Source of the DNA: Panacagrimonas sp963975245
Lineage (GTDB): Bacteria; Pseudomonadota; Gammaproteobacteria; Nevskiales; Nevskiaceae
NCBI GenBank assembly: GCA_963975245.1
Contig: CAXBFJ010000008.1
Span: 186,001 to 250,000 of the forward strand
Direction of reading: 5' to 3'
Length of the DNA stretch: 64,000 nucleotides
A model generated the notes under the pieces. That model was given only the letters and a program-made list of their open reading frames with translations. It made no database searches and had not been told where the DNA came from. Made by a program: the position numbers and the translations under genes. Each line of letters starts with the position of its first letter. Within the stretch, counting starts at the first letter, position 1. Below are positions 1-8,556 of the stretch, one piece after another.

Positions 1-1
1 G

Positions 2-358
2 CAGGAAGACGCTGACAGTGACGGCGTGGGCGACAGCTGCGACAACTGCGTGAATCAGGCCAACGCGGATCAGGTTGATCTGGACAGGGACGCGATCGGT
101 GATGTTTGTGACAGTACCCGCGTTGTTGTCCTGGATCGTACTCTGGGAACCATTCCATTCCGCGATTCCGTGGATCTGGCCTGTATCAGCAACGGCATCG
201 ATGTCGAGCCCGATGCCTGCCTCTGTACCCATCTTCACCGTGAGATCAGTATCGTCGGTCAACAGGGAACGTTCCCGGATGTGAATCCCGACGAATGTGG
301 TCATGGGTGCACGACTACAATCCCGTATAGCGAGGTCGACTACACCTGTCCTCCCTGA
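2..358 (+). CDS. C-terminal part of a thrombospondin type 3 repeat protein (5' end outside window)
   Basis: The frame is open from the window edge (first whole codon at base 2) to a TGA at 356-358, so only the last ~118 residues are seen. The first ~40 residues hold Asp-rich calcium-binding repeats (DADSDGVGDSCDNC, then DLDRDAIGDVCD), the typical thrombospondin type 3 pattern of secreted or surface proteins. After the repeats comes a Cys-containing tail (CLCTHLH, CGHGC, ending YTCPP) that I do not recognise. The protein is probably exported and Ca-stabilised, but its signal peptide and main domain lie outside the window. The downstream gene runs toward it. Confidence 0.75.
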   Translation, partial: QEDADSDGVGDSCDNCVNQANADQVDLDRDAIGDVCDSTRVVVLDRTLGTIPFRDSVDLACISNGIDVEPDACLCTHLHREISIVGQQGTFPDVNPDECGHGCTTTIPYSEVDYTCPP

Positions 359-441
359 TGTGCGGGCCGCTTTATTGAGCCAGCAGGTCGTTTCAAAGCG
401 CTGCTTGTCGATATCGAATCGCGACAAGCGAAGCTGATTCG

Positions 442-1311
442 CTACTGATTCAGTCGCGCACGCATCTCATCAAAGCGGCTCTTCTCTGCCTCGCTGAGTT
501 CTGGAAATTTCAGGCCCAGGGATTCCAGCGACTGCGCGACGATGTCGGCAACGGTGGCACGCATGTAGGCCTTGTCATCTGCCGGAATCGCATACCAGGG
601 CGCGTGTGCCGTGGAGGTGGCATTTAGCATGGCCTCGTAGGCTTTCATGTACGCATCCCAATGCTCTCGCTCGTCAAGATCAGCGGCTTCAAATTTCCAG
701 TGCTTTTCAGGTTCGTCGAGGCGAGACAGAAAGCGCTCGCGTTGTTCGGCCAGAGAAACATTGAGCCAGAACTTCAGGATAACCGTGCCATTTCGGGCCA
801 GATGCGTTTCATGTTCGCGGATCGATTCCAGTCGCTGTTGCCAGATGCGTGCGCCGGCCGGTCGATCAGGCAGCTTCTGGTAGTCCAGGTACTCGGGATG
901 TACGCGCACTGCCAGCACTTCTTCATAGTGACTGCGATTGAATACGCCGATGCGCCCGCGCTCCGGAAGCCTCTGCGCGGTGCGCCACAGAAAATCGTGA
1001 TCCAGTTCGCGCGCTGACGGGCGCTTGAACGAGAACACCTGGCAGCCCGCCGGGTTCACGCCAGACAGCACAGAGCGAATGGTGGAGTCCTTACCGGCAG
1101 CGTCCATGGCCTGAAACACCAGCAGTACCGAGTGCTTGTCGGCAGCGTAAAGCCGCTCCTGCAAATCGGCCAGATCTTTGACACGATGCTTGAGCTGTTT
1201 CTTCAGTGCCTTCTTGTTGGGGACATCGCCGACCGGTGTGGTCGGTGCATCCGCTACTTTGAAGCCACCTTTGAAAGGCACGAGATAAGGGCTGTCGATG
1301 GCCTTGAACAT
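442..1311 (-). CDS. ppk2: Polyphosphate kinase 2 family nucleotide phosphotransferase
   Basis: The 289-residue protein matches the PPK2 family, which moves phosphate between polyphosphate and nucleotides (NDP/NTP or NMP/NDP, depending on subclass). Visible signatures are the Walker A-like loop AMDAAGKDST near residue 70, the Walker B-like stretch IGVFNRSHYEE near residue 125 followed by VHPEYL, and the conserved KFWLNVS segment near residue 180. A single PPK2 domain of this length fits the short one-domain enzymes. It is the last gene of a minus-strand run with a haemolysin III-like gene 21 bases upstream. Nucleotide preference cannot be read reliably. Cytoplasmic. Family assignment is firm; subclass is uncertain. 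Confidence 0.9.
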   Translation of the reverse strand: MFKAIDSPYLVPFKGGFKVADAPTTPVGDVPNKKALKKQLKHRVKDLADLQERLYAADKHSVLLVFQAMDAAGKDSTIRSVLSGVNPAGCQVFSFKRPSARELDHDFLWRTAQRLPERGRIGVFNRSHYEEVLAVRVHPEYLDYQKLPDRPAGARIWQQRLESIREHETHLARNGTVILKFWLNVSLAEQRERFLSRLDEPEKHWKFEAADLDEREHWDAYMKAYEAMLNATSTAHAPWYAIPADDKAYMRATVADIVAQSLESLGLKFPELSEAEKSRFDEMRARLNQ

Positions 1312-1332
1312 GAGTGCGTGTCCTTGATCGAG

Positions 1333-2076
1333 TCAGTGGGTGACGAGTGAGGCGGGGCCGGGCACCACATAAAAATAAATGGCCAGCCAGTGCAACACAC
1401 TGCCGCCCAGTACAAACAGATGCCAGATGGCGTGGTGATAGCGCAAACGTTCCCAGAGATAGAAGGCTACACCGCCGCTATAGGTCAAGCCGCCGACACC
1501 CAGAAGAATCAGACCGCCGGTATCAAGCCGATTGAACAGCGGCTTGACCGCAACAATGGCGCACCAGCCCATCAGCAGATAAACACTGAGCGAGATTCTC
1601 TCGTAGCGTCCGGTGAAAAATATTTTCAGGCCCACGCCGATGACCGCCAGTCCCCAGGTGAATCCGAACAGGCTCCAGCCCCATGGCCCGTGCAAGGTCA
1701 CCAGTGTGAAAGGTGTGTAGGTGCCGGCAATGAGGAAGAAGATCAGCGAATGATCAATGATGCGCAGGACGCCGCGCGCACGCGGTAGCGGGATGCTGTG
1801 ATAGAGCGTGGAGGCCGTGTACATGAGCACGAGCGTGGTGCCGAATACGCTGCAGGCCACGACATGCCAGGTGTCGCCGTAAAGGGCGGCGCGGACCACC
1901 AGCACCACCAGTCCGATGATGGACAGCACCACCCCAAGGCCATGCGTGATGGCGTCGGCAAGGTGTTCGCCAAAAGAATAGACCCGGTCGCGCGCGCGCT
2001 CCAGCGACTTGGGGACCGGAACCTTCGGTAGCGGTTGGCGAAGCGGCGCGGGTTGGTGTGCTGCGTTACTCGGCAC
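1333..2076 (-). CDS. Haemolysin III / PAQR family membrane protein
   Basis: A 247-residue polytopic protein with about seven hydrophobic segments. It carries the PAQR/haemolysin III hallmarks: an early ADAITHGLG segment, a TASTLYHS motif (conserved Ser-x3-His), a central DHSLIFFLIAGTYTP motif, and a late HAIWHLFVLGGSVLHW motif with two His. In this family the His/Asp residues form a metal site and the proteins are related to YqfA and adiponectin-receptor hydrolases. The start overlaps the end of the nfeD-like gene by 11 bases, suggesting coupled translation. The exact role in bacteria is unclear; the haemolysin name is historical. Confidence 0.88.
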   Translation of the reverse strand: MPSNAAHQPAPLRQPLPKVPVPKSLERARDRVYSFGEHLADAITHGLGVVLSIIGLVVLVVRAALYGDTWHVVACSVFGTTLVLMYTASTLYHSIPLPRARGVLRIIDHSLIFFLIAGTYTPFTLVTLHGPWGWSLFGFTWGLAVIGVGLKIFFTGRYERISLSVYLLMGWCAIVAVKPLFNRLDTGGLILLGVGGLTYSGGVAFYLWERLRYHHAIWHLFVLGGSVLHWLAIYFYVVPGPASLVTH

Positions 2077-2506
2077 GCTCTACCTTGAGCGTTGCCCCCT
2101 CGGCCTTGACCACGGTAACGCGGCTGCCGGCCGCAAGATCAGGTCCCACTGCACGCCATTGGGAGTCGTCCACGTTGAGCTTCCCCACACCGTTGATGAT
2201 GGGGGCGGTCAAGGTGAACGTGCGACCAACATAAGACTCTCCGCGTCGGTTCAACGTTGGCGAGTCGGTCACGATCTGCTTCTTGCGAAAGCGGTGGTAG
2301 AGCAAAAAGCTGATGACGGAGAACGCGCCAAACAGAACCAGTTCCACCTGCCAGCTGGTGGGAAATGCCCAGGAGATGAAACCCACCAGCGTCGCGGATA
2401 TGCCCATCCACAGGAGGACGAACTCGGCAGGAATCAGTGTTTCCAGAATCAGCAGCGCAAGGCCGGCTGCAAACCAGTGCCAGTACTCCAGTTGGTTCAT
2501 GTCCAC
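2066..2506 (-). CDS. NfeD family membrane protein
   Basis: The 146-residue protein starts with MDMNQLEYWHWFAAGLALLILE and has two or three N-terminal transmembrane segments. A soluble C-terminal OB-fold-like domain follows, with the conserved 'Y-V-G-R' and 'DSQWRA' patterns (residues ~80-140). NfeD proteins pair with SPFH/stomatin partners. Here the SPFH gene lies directly upstream with only 5 bases between, the classic two-gene arrangement. The pair is thought to help organise the inner membrane or control quality of membrane proteins. It lacks the N-terminal ClpP-like protease domain of long NfeD forms. Confidence 0.9.
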   Translation of the reverse strand: MDMNQLEYWHWFAAGLALLILETLIPAEFVLLWMGISATLVGFISWAFPTSWQVELVLFGAFSVISFLLYHRFRKKQIVTDSPTLNRRGESYVGRTFTLTAPIINGVGKLNVDDSQWRAVGPDLAAGSRVTVVKAEGATLKVERAE

Positions 2507-2511
2507 GGCTA

Positions 2512-3471
2512 TCAGCCCGCGTTTGGCGGCGTGGTTTGCACGCCGGCTTTCTTGGCCAGTTCGGTAATGCCGGCCAGTGCGCCGATGACATTGCCGGCTT
2601 CGAGTGGCATCAGCACCAGCTTCTCATTGGGACTGCTCGCGATCTGGCCGAGTGCTTCGATGTACTTGGTGGCTACGAAGTAATTGATGGCCTGAATGTC
2701 ACCTTGTGCAATTGCCTGGCTGACCATGTGAGTGGCCTTGGCTTCGGCTTCGGCCTGTCGCTCTCTGGCTTCTGCATCACGAAACGCAGCTTCCTTACGA
2801 CCTTCGGACTCCAGGATCTGTTCTTGACGCTCAGCTTCTGCTCCCAGAATCTGCGCCTGACGCTCACCTTCTGCCTTGAGCACTGCAGCCTGTCTGAAAC
2901 CTTCGGCTTCCAGGATATTGGCGCGCTTCTCGCGCTCCGCTTTCATCTGCCGGCCCATGGCCTCCACCAGATCATGCGGCGGACGGATGTCCTTGATCTC
3001 GATGCGCGTCACCTTGATGCCCCAGGGCGTGGTGGCATCGTCGACCACCGTGAGCAGCTTGGCGTTGATGTGATCGCGCTGGCTGAGCAGTTCGTCCAGG
3101 TCCATCGAGCCCATGACAGTACGCAGATTGGTCTGGGTCAGCTGCATGGTGGCCAGTTCCAGGTTCTGGACTTCGTATGCTGCTTTGGGCGCATCCAGGA
3201 TCTGGAAGAACACCACGCCGTCAACGCCGACCATCGCGTTGTCCTTGGTGATGATTTCCTGGCTGGGCACGTCCAGCACCTGCTCCATCATCGACAGCTT
3301 GCGCCCGATGCCATCGACATAGGGGACCATCCAATGCAGGCCGGGCTCGAATGTGGCGCGATACTTTCCGAATCGCTCAATGGTGTATTCCATGCCCTGC
3401 GGCACTGTGACCACGCCTTTCCACAGGGTGACCAGCAGGAAGGCAACCAGAATGATGACGACGACATCCAT
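2512..3471 (-). CDS. SPFH/Band 7 family protein (QmcA/paraslipin-like)
   Basis: A 319-residue protein with one N-terminal membrane anchor (VVVIILVAFLLVTLW), then a Band 7 domain beginning VPQGMEYTIERFGKY, and a long Glu/Arg/Ala-rich coiled coil (residues ~180-245, repeated LEAEG/ILEAE units) typical of stomatins. It ends with a short Pro-containing tail. Known relatives (QmcA, paraslipin) form large membrane-bound cages associated with FtsH or microdomains. It is first in the minus-strand run with nfeD, haemolysin III and ppk2 genes, and its ATG at 3471 is the first in frame. Role inferred from family. Confidence 0.92.
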   Translation of the reverse strand: MDVVVIILVAFLLVTLWKGVVTVPQGMEYTIERFGKYRATFEPGLHWMVPYVDGIGRKLSMMEQVLDVPSQEIITKDNAMVGVDGVVFFQILDAPKAAYEVQNLELATMQLTQTNLRTVMGSMDLDELLSQRDHINAKLLTVVDDATTPWGIKVTRIEIKDIRPPHDLVEAMGRQMKAEREKRANILEAEGFRQAAVLKAEGERQAQILGAEAERQEQILESEGRKEAAFRDAEARERQAEAEAKATHMVSQAIAQGDIQAINYFVATKYIEALGQIASSPNEKLVLMPLEAGNVIGALAGITELAKKAGVQTTPPNAG

Positions 3472-3553
3472 CTCAGATTCTCCGTTTTATCTCAGCCCCC
3501 CGGTGGGCGACGGAAGTATCGCATGTGAAATCAATCCCGGAGCGGATCGAAGC

Positions 3554-5347
3554 TCAGCGGCAAACCGTGCCTGATGAAGGCGGTCCGGGATAATCCATGC
3601 GATCCGCGTAGCGATAGCAGTGGCCGCTATCGGGATCTTCAAGAATCAGATTTTCGGGAATGTCGTCCTGTGGATCTGGCGCAGGCCAGTCCTGCAGGAT
3701 GCGCGCTCTCAGCTGACGCAAATACGCAGGCGTGACCGCTGTGGGCGCGGCTCGCAGCGTGAGCCCTTGTTCAGAGATGAGCTGATGAAAGCGCGCCACG
3801 TTCGCATCGTCCGGCCCGTTCCCGGCGGGTACGCTGGCTGATCGAGAGAAGTCGCCATTGGCCGGATCAGCAAACACCGCACTCACCTGAGTGATGGAAG
3901 CGGGTAGTTCTGCGGTATCGGCCGATGCCACCGCGTAATTGCTGCCCACCCCGGCGTAAGTATCAGACGTGCGAATGGTGTTGCGATCGGGCAGGGCGTG
4001 GAACAGGTTCTGGCTGATGTTTTGCGAACTGGACGATTGCAGCACCAGTTCGCCAGAGCGCACCACAGCTTGGGCGTTGGCATAGAACGCGTTGTTGCGG
4101 ATCACGCTGTTGTCCACCGTATTGAGCCCAAGGCCAGCCTTGCCGTTGAGCAGTGACAGATTCTGTTCGGCCAGGAAGCGCCCAAAGAAATTGCCGCCAT
4201 TGTTCTGCATGTGCAGCCCGTTGCCTTCGTCGATTTCGAGCTTGACCACGCCCTTGCTGAAAACATGCGAGATCATCGAAGACTGGTTTCCGAACACCAG
4301 ATTGCCTCGCATGATGACCTTGAATGGCTGCGTTTCGGTGTTGTCCTCTGTGGCCGGGCTGGAATTGGCAAAGCCATGCGTTCCGGCCGTAGACCACCAG
4401 GCATTGTTGTAGATCACGCTGTCCGCCACCGTGATGTAGGCCCCGCCGTTGTTGCTCACGCCTGCGCCCGGAAAATGATGGATCACGCAGCCGGAAATTT
4501 CGATGTTGTAGGAACTGTTGAGGGAGATGCCGCGGCCCTGTATCTGGTTCTGCGCATCACTCTGGTCCCACCACAAGGACAACGAGTCCTGCACGTCGAG
4601 TGAAGCAGCGGTGCCCATCAATTCCAGATTCTGTAGTTTCCAGTGGCGCGCATCGCGAAAGGCCAGGCCGTTGACGTCGGATATCAGGCGGACGTATTCG
4701 TTTCCGTGTGGACGAATGGTGATTTTCATGCCCGCTGTCCCCGAAGACGTGATGCGCGCGAGATTGTTGCGTGACCGGGTGGAGAAATCAGTGCCGAATC
4801 CGTCGTTGTAATAGTCGCCGCCACGCAGATAGAGGGTGTCGCCGGGTCCGGCTTTGCTTACCGCGGCGGCGAGTGTGCGCAGCGGTGCCTGCGCAGTGCC
4901 GAGTTGGCTGTCATCGCCGATTGGCGAAATGTAGATGCCGTTGGCTGCGGGCGAGCCGCTGCCCACGTCCAGCGCAAAGACTTCGGTCAGGTGGCGCGCG
5001 CCGCTGGTGCGGATGATGGTGACACTGCTGCGGCCTTGCTGCGCCGGCATGGGTGTCCAGTAGAGCCGACCGCTGCGCGGGTGAACGGCCATGCCCTCCG
5101 GCGCGCCCTGCAGCGAGAAGCGGGTAGAGGCATCAATGGGCCTGAGACTGCATAGATAGTTCTGTCCGGCGCCTGTGCTTGTGGCGCAGCTTGCCGAAGC
5201 GTTCTCAGTGGTGCCGGGCCCCGGTCCTGGCGCAGGCGGCATGGTCGCCCCCGAGCCCCCGCCGCCCCCGCCGCCACAACTGCTGCTGAGCATGGCGAGC
5301 AAAGTGATCGCAAGAAGTTGCCGCATCGTCAGAAAAAATCTGTCCAT
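3554..5347 (-). CDS. Secreted parallel beta-helix lipoprotein (pectate-lyase/DUF1565-like fold)
   Basis: A lipoprotein of about 597 residues. The start at 5347 gives a short basic/hydrophobic signal ending in a lipobox-like LSSSC followed by a run of seven Gly and a Pro/Gly linker. Residues ~75-130 look like an Ig/cadherin-type fragment (HPRSGRLYWTP). From ~residue 150 the sequence GDDSQLGTAQAPLRTL begins a right-handed beta-helix region of Asn-rich short strands (NNAWWST, NNAFYAN, VSNNGGAYITV) as in polysaccharide lyases and related proteins. No lyase catalytic set is identifiable. An in-frame GTG at 5359 is an alternative start; the ATG has AAGG eight bases upstream. Substrate unknown. Confidence 0.7.
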   Translation of the reverse strand: MDRFFLTMRQLLAITLLAMLSSSCGGGGGGGSGATMPPAPGPGPGTTENASASCATSTGAGQNYLCSLRPIDASTRFSLQGAPEGMAVHPRSGRLYWTPMPAQQGRSSVTIIRTSGARHLTEVFALDVGSGSPAANGIYISPIGDDSQLGTAQAPLRTLAAAVSKAGPGDTLYLRGGDYYNDGFGTDFSTRSRNNLARITSSGTAGMKITIRPHGNEYVRLISDVNGLAFRDARHWKLQNLELMGTAASLDVQDSLSLWWDQSDAQNQIQGRGISLNSSYNIEISGCVIHHFPGAGVSNNGGAYITVADSVIYNNAWWSTAGTHGFANSSPATEDNTETQPFKVIMRGNLVFGNQSSMISHVFSKGVVKLEIDEGNGLHMQNNGGNFFGRFLAEQNLSLLNGKAGLGLNTVDNSVIRNNAFYANAQAVVRSGELVLQSSSSQNISQNLFHALPDRNTIRTSDTYAGVGSNYAVASADTAELPASITQVSAVFADPANGDFSRSASVPAGNGPDDANVARFHQLISEQGLTLRAAPTAVTPAYLRQLRARILQDWPAPDPQDDIPENLILEDPDSGHCYRYADRMDYPGPPSSGTVCR

Positions 5348-5370
5348 GCTCGCCTTCACGCCAAATGTGT

Positions 5371-5781
5371 TCAGGCCTCGGTAGCGGCCATTTGCTTGAT
5401 GCGTTCTACCATGGCGTAAAAGCCGTTGCGCCGGTTCATGCTGATGTGCTGTTCCAGTCCCAGGCGCTCAAAGCTGGAAGCAATGTCCAGATCAAGGATT
5501 TCCTGCGGTGTGCGGCCAGAAGTCAGGCCCAGCAGCAGTGCGATCAATCCTTTGACGATATGGGCGTCCGAATCGCCGCGGAACTCCAGTGTCACCGGCG
5601 GCCCCTCATGGCGGGTGTGCGCCAGCCAGACCTGACTCATGCAGCCGCGCACCTTGTGCGCATCGTCGTGCTCATCATCGGGCATGGGCGGTAGTTTTCG
5701 GCCCAGCTCGATGATGTAGCGGTAGCGCTCTTCCCATTCACCGAGCAATTCAAAGGTATCGGCAAGTTCTTCAATATCCAT
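5371..5781 (-). CDS. sufE: SufE family cysteine desulfuration protein
   Basis: A 136-residue cytoplasmic protein beginning MDIEELADTFELLGEWEERY, the usual SufE opening. SufE accepts sulfur from the cysteine desulfurase SufS (or CsdA) as a persulfide for Fe-S cluster assembly. The acceptor cysteine is in KVRGCMSQVW (Cys47), and the C-terminal SMNRRNGFYAMVERI segment is also family-typical. The open frame extends far upstream on this strand, but that extension is antisense to rph and has no family similarity, so the ATG at 5781 is chosen. No sufS or other suf gene lies in the window, so the partner must be elsewhere. Confidence 0.93.
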   Translation of the reverse strand: MDIEELADTFELLGEWEERYRYIIELGRKLPPMPDDEHDDAHKVRGCMSQVWLAHTRHEGPPVTLEFRGDSDAHIVKGLIALLLGLTSGRTPQEILDLDIASSFERLGLEQHISMNRRNGFYAMVERIKQMAATEA

Positions 5782-5859
5782 GGGCGAATTGTAAGCGCGC
5801 GAGCCCCGGAATCCCTGAAAGCATACAATCCGCGGCCAAATTTCTTGCAGGTTCCTGCC

Positions 5860-6573
5860 ATGACCCGTCCTTCCGGCCGCACAGCGGATCAACTTCGTGC
5901 TGTTTCCATTGAGCGCAATTTCACCTGTCATGCAGAGGGCTCGGTGCTGGTCAGCTTTGGCAATACGCGTGTGCTGTGCACGGCCAGTGTTGAAGAACGT
6001 GGCCCATCCTGGAAAAAGGACGGAGGCTGGGTGACGGCCGAATACGGCATGTTGCCGCGCGCCACACATACACGCGGCCGTCGCGAAGCGGCGCAGGGTA
6101 AGCAGTCCGGGCGCACCCAGGAAATCCAGCGCCTGATCGGACGCTCCTTGCGCGCGGCGGTCGATCTGAGCGCCTTGCCGGGCCTGACCATTACGCTGGA
6201 TTGTGATGTCCTGCAGGCCGACGGTGGCACGCGAACCGCCGCCATCACCGGCGCTTATGTGGCGATGGTGGATGCCGTCGAGAAGATGATGAAAAAGGGC
6301 AAGCTCAAGTCCAACCCCGTGCACGGGCAGGTCGCTGCCATCAGCGTGGGCATTTATCGCGGCGAGCCGGTGCTGGATCTGGATTACGCGGAAGATTCGG
6401 ATTGCGAATGCGACATGAACGTGGTGATGAACGATGCGGGTCACTTCATTGAAGTGCAGGGCACGGCAGAGGGGCACGCCTTCCGCCGCGAAGAACTCGA
6501 CAGCCTGCTCAATCTCGCCCAGGGCGGCATCGCCGATCTGATCAAGGCACAGAGCGCGGCGCTGAAGGCCTGA
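5860..6573 (+). CDS. rph: Ribonuclease PH
   Basis: A 237-residue phosphorolytic 3'-5' exoribonuclease that trims tRNA 3' ends. The ATG at 5860 gives MTRPSGRTADQLR, the standard RNase PH start; an upstream in-frame ATG at 5845 would add only five residues. Conserved features are SVLVSFGNTRVLCTASVE (residues ~27-45), MLPRATHTR, the RLIGRSLRAAVDL helix, DCDVLQADGGTRTAAITGA, and LDLDYAEDSDCECDMNVVM. It heads a plus-strand run with rdgB 10 bases downstream and hemW after that, and is divergent from sufE with about 78 bases between the starts. Confidence 0.96.
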   Translation: MTRPSGRTADQLRAVSIERNFTCHAEGSVLVSFGNTRVLCTASVEERGPSWKKDGGWVTAEYGMLPRATHTRGRREAAQGKQSGRTQEIQRLIGRSLRAAVDLSALPGLTITLDCDVLQADGGTRTAAITGAYVAMVDAVEKMMKKGKLKSNPVHGQVAAISVGIYRGEPVLDLDYAEDSDCECDMNVVMNDAGHFIEVQGTAEGHAFRREELDSLLNLAQGGIADLIKAQSAALKA

Positions 6574-6583
6574 GGCTAGGCAG

Positions 6584-7177
6584 ATGCCAGACATCGTTCT
6601 CGCCAGCCGCAATGCAAAGAAAGCGCGCGAGCTCGAAGCCTTGCTGAGCCCCTTGGGCTGGCGCGTCCGTCCGGTCAGCGAGTTCTCTGATGTGGAGCCG
6701 GAGGAGACCGGCAGCACTTTCGTAGAGAACGCCCTGATCAAGGCCCGGCATGCGACGCAGGTATCCGGCTTGCCTGCTGTGGCCGATGATTCCGGTCTTT
6801 GCGTGGATGCGCTGGGCGGTGCGCCAGGTGTGCGCTCGGCGCGCTTTGCGGGCAAGCCCTCATCTGACGCAGCCAACAACGCGAAGTTGCTTGCCGACAT
6901 GGCCGGCGTTGCTGATGCGCAGCGGCAGGCACAGTTTGTCTGCACGCTGGTGATGCTGCGTTCCGCGCTTGACCCGATTCCGCTCATCGCCTCAGGCATC
7001 TGGCACGGCCAGATTCTGCGCGAGGCCCGTGGAGAGCAGGGCTTTGGCTACGATCCCTTGTTCTGGGTGCCCGAGCATCAATGTGCATCTGCCGAGCTGT
7101 CTCCAGAAATCAAGAACCGGATCAGTCATCGTGGACTGGCGATGCAGCAACTGCTTGCATTGATCGCCAGCAGGTGA
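6584..7177 (+). CDS. rdgB: XTP/dITP diphosphatase (RdgB/HAM1 family)
   Basis: A 197-residue house-cleaning pyrophosphatase that hydrolyses XTP, dITP and ITP to the monophosphates, keeping deaminated purines out of nucleic acids. The family signatures are complete: SRNAKKARELEALL at the N-terminus, TGSTFVENALIKARHA, DDSGLCVDALGGAPGVRSAR, FGYDPLFW and the C-terminal KNRISHRGLAMQQL. It follows rph by 10 bases. Its TGA overlaps the GTG start of hemW in GTGA, indicating coupled translation. The rph-rdgB-hemW order is common in gammaproteobacteria. Confidence 0.96.
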   Translation: MPDIVLASRNAKKARELEALLSPLGWRVRPVSEFSDVEPEETGSTFVENALIKARHATQVSGLPAVADDSGLCVDALGGAPGVRSARFAGKPSSDAANNAKLLADMAGVADAQRQAQFVCTLVMLRSALDPIPLIASGIWHGQILREARGEQGFGYDPLFWVPEHQCASAELSPEIKNRISHRGLAMQQLLALIASR

Positions 7178-8352
7178 GCACGGCGGCTGCAACGGCCGAT
7201 CTGCCGCTCGCCCTATATGTGCATCTGCCCTGGTGCGCTCGAAAATGCCCCTACTGTGATTTCAATTCACATGCCGTGCGTGCGCCCATTCCGCAGGACG
7301 CGTATGTCGATGCACTGATCCGCGATCTGGATTTTGAACTGCAGCAGGGCGAGTCACGAGCGCTCAGCAGCATCTTCTTTGGCGGCGGCACGCCCAGCCT
7401 TTTTTCCGCAGCATCAATTGGTCGGATTCTGGATGCAGCTGCAAAGCGGCTGCATTTTTCGGATGACATCGAGATCACGCTGGAGGCCAATCCCGGCACC
7501 GCGGATGCGGCGCATTTTTCTGGTTATCGAACGGCCGGGGTCAATCGCATGTCCATCGGCGTACAGAGTTTTTCCGATGCCAGCCTGAAGGCCATCGGAC
7601 GCATCCATGATGGGGTCGAGGCGCGTCGCGCAATTGAACTTGCCAGAGCGGCCGGCTTCGACAATTTCAATCTGGATCTGATGTTTGCATTGCCGCAACA
7701 GTCCATCGACGCGGCGCTGATGGATTTGACGACCGCGCTGTCATTGGCGCCGCAGCATCTGTCCTGGTATCACCTGACGCTCGAGCCCAACACGGAGTTT
7801 GCGGTGCGACCGCCGCCGATTCCCGACTCGGATACCGCTGCGGACATGCACGATCAGGGCTGCGCCTTGTTGGGCGAGGCCGGGTTCGAGCACTACGAAA
7901 CCTCCGCGTTTGCGCGGCCGGGGCGCGCGTCGCGGCACAATCTCAACTACTGGCAATTTGGTGATTACTTGGGCATCGGCGCGGGCGCCCATGCCAAGCG
8001 AAGTTTCATGCAAGCAGACGGCATGGATATTCAGCGACGTTCACGGCACAAGCATCCACGCACCTTCATGGAAACTGCGGGCACGGCTGCCGCGGTGCAG
8101 GAAACCCGGCAGGTCGAGCTGCATGAACGCGCTTTCGAGTTCTGCATGAATGCCTTGCGACTGCATCAGGGTTTCAGTCTGGATCAGTTTGAAGCGCGCA
8201 GTGGCCTGCCGTTATCTGCACTACAACCCAGACTCGATGAAGCGGTAGTCAAAGGCCTGATTCAAATAGACAGCGATGGCGTTCGCCCAACACCGTCGGG
8301 GCTGCGCTATCAGAACAGGCTGATCTCGCTGTTTCTGCCGGAGGCTGACTGA
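7174..8352 (+). CDS. hemW: Radical SAM protein HemW (haem chaperone, HemN-like)
   Basis: A 392-residue protein with the radical SAM cluster motif in WCARKCPYCDF (Cys-x3-Cys-x2-Cys, residues ~22-29), the FFGGGTPSLF SAM-binding loop, GVQSFSD, and a C-terminal HemN-like domain (NALRLHQGF). HemW is thought to insert or chaperone haem rather than oxidise coproporphyrinogen. It lacks the extra N-terminal region of HemN. The chosen GTG at 7174 overlaps the rdgB stop; the longer open frame upstream is antiparallel in content to rdgB and not family-like. The stop overlaps the next gene's ATG by one base. Confidence 0.93.
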   Translation: MSTAAATADLPLALYVHLPWCARKCPYCDFNSHAVRAPIPQDAYVDALIRDLDFELQQGESRALSSIFFGGGTPSLFSAASIGRILDAAAKRLHFSDDIEITLEANPGTADAAHFSGYRTAGVNRMSIGVQSFSDASLKAIGRIHDGVEARRAIELARAAGFDNFNLDLMFALPQQSIDAALMDLTTALSLAPQHLSWYHLTLEPNTEFAVRPPPIPDSDTAADMHDQGCALLGEAGFEHYETSAFARPGRASRHNLNYWQFGDYLGIGAGAHAKRSFMQADGMDIQRRSRHKHPRTFMETAGTAAAVQETRQVELHERAFEFCMNALRLHQGFSLDQFEARSGLPLSALQPRLDEAVVKGLIQIDSDGVRPTPSGLRYQNRLISLFLPEAD

Positions 8353-8540
8353 TGCTCGAAGAAGATCACATCACCTGTCCCTACTGCTGGGAGACGATCG
8401 CGGTTGACGTGGATGTGTCCGCCGGATCACAAACCTATACCGAAGATTGTTCGGTGTGCTGCAACCCGATCCTGATTCGATTGCAGGTCAGCGGTGATGG
8501 CGAGACCTACGAGATCGAGGCAAGCGCCGAGAACGAATAA
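8352..8540 (+). CDS. CPXCG-motif cysteine-rich small protein
   Basis: A 62-residue acidic protein with two Cys pairs (ITCPYCWE and DCSVCCNPI), a rubredoxin/zinc-ribbon-like spacing typical of the CPXCG small protein family found in gammaproteobacteria. The function is unknown; zinc or iron binding is likely from the Cys pattern. The ATG overlaps the hemW TGA (TGATG), so it is probably cotranslated. It ends in an acidic tail (ASAENE). Confidence 0.85.
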   Translation: MLEEDHITCPYCWETIAVDVDVSAGSQTYTEDCSVCCNPILIRLQVSGDGETYEIEASAENE

Positions 8541-8556
8541 AGGCTGAGCATGCGCT

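Noticed and set aside
391..432. GCTTGTCG/CGACAAGC inverted repeat after the thrombospondin-repeat gene
   Set aside because: The stem is short with a long loop and no T run on either side, so a terminator call is not supported.
5371..6999. 542-codon open frame on the minus strand covering sufE, rph and rdgB
   Set aside because: Only the last 136 codons match a family (SufE). The rest is the antisense of rph and rdgB, whose own products are well conserved.
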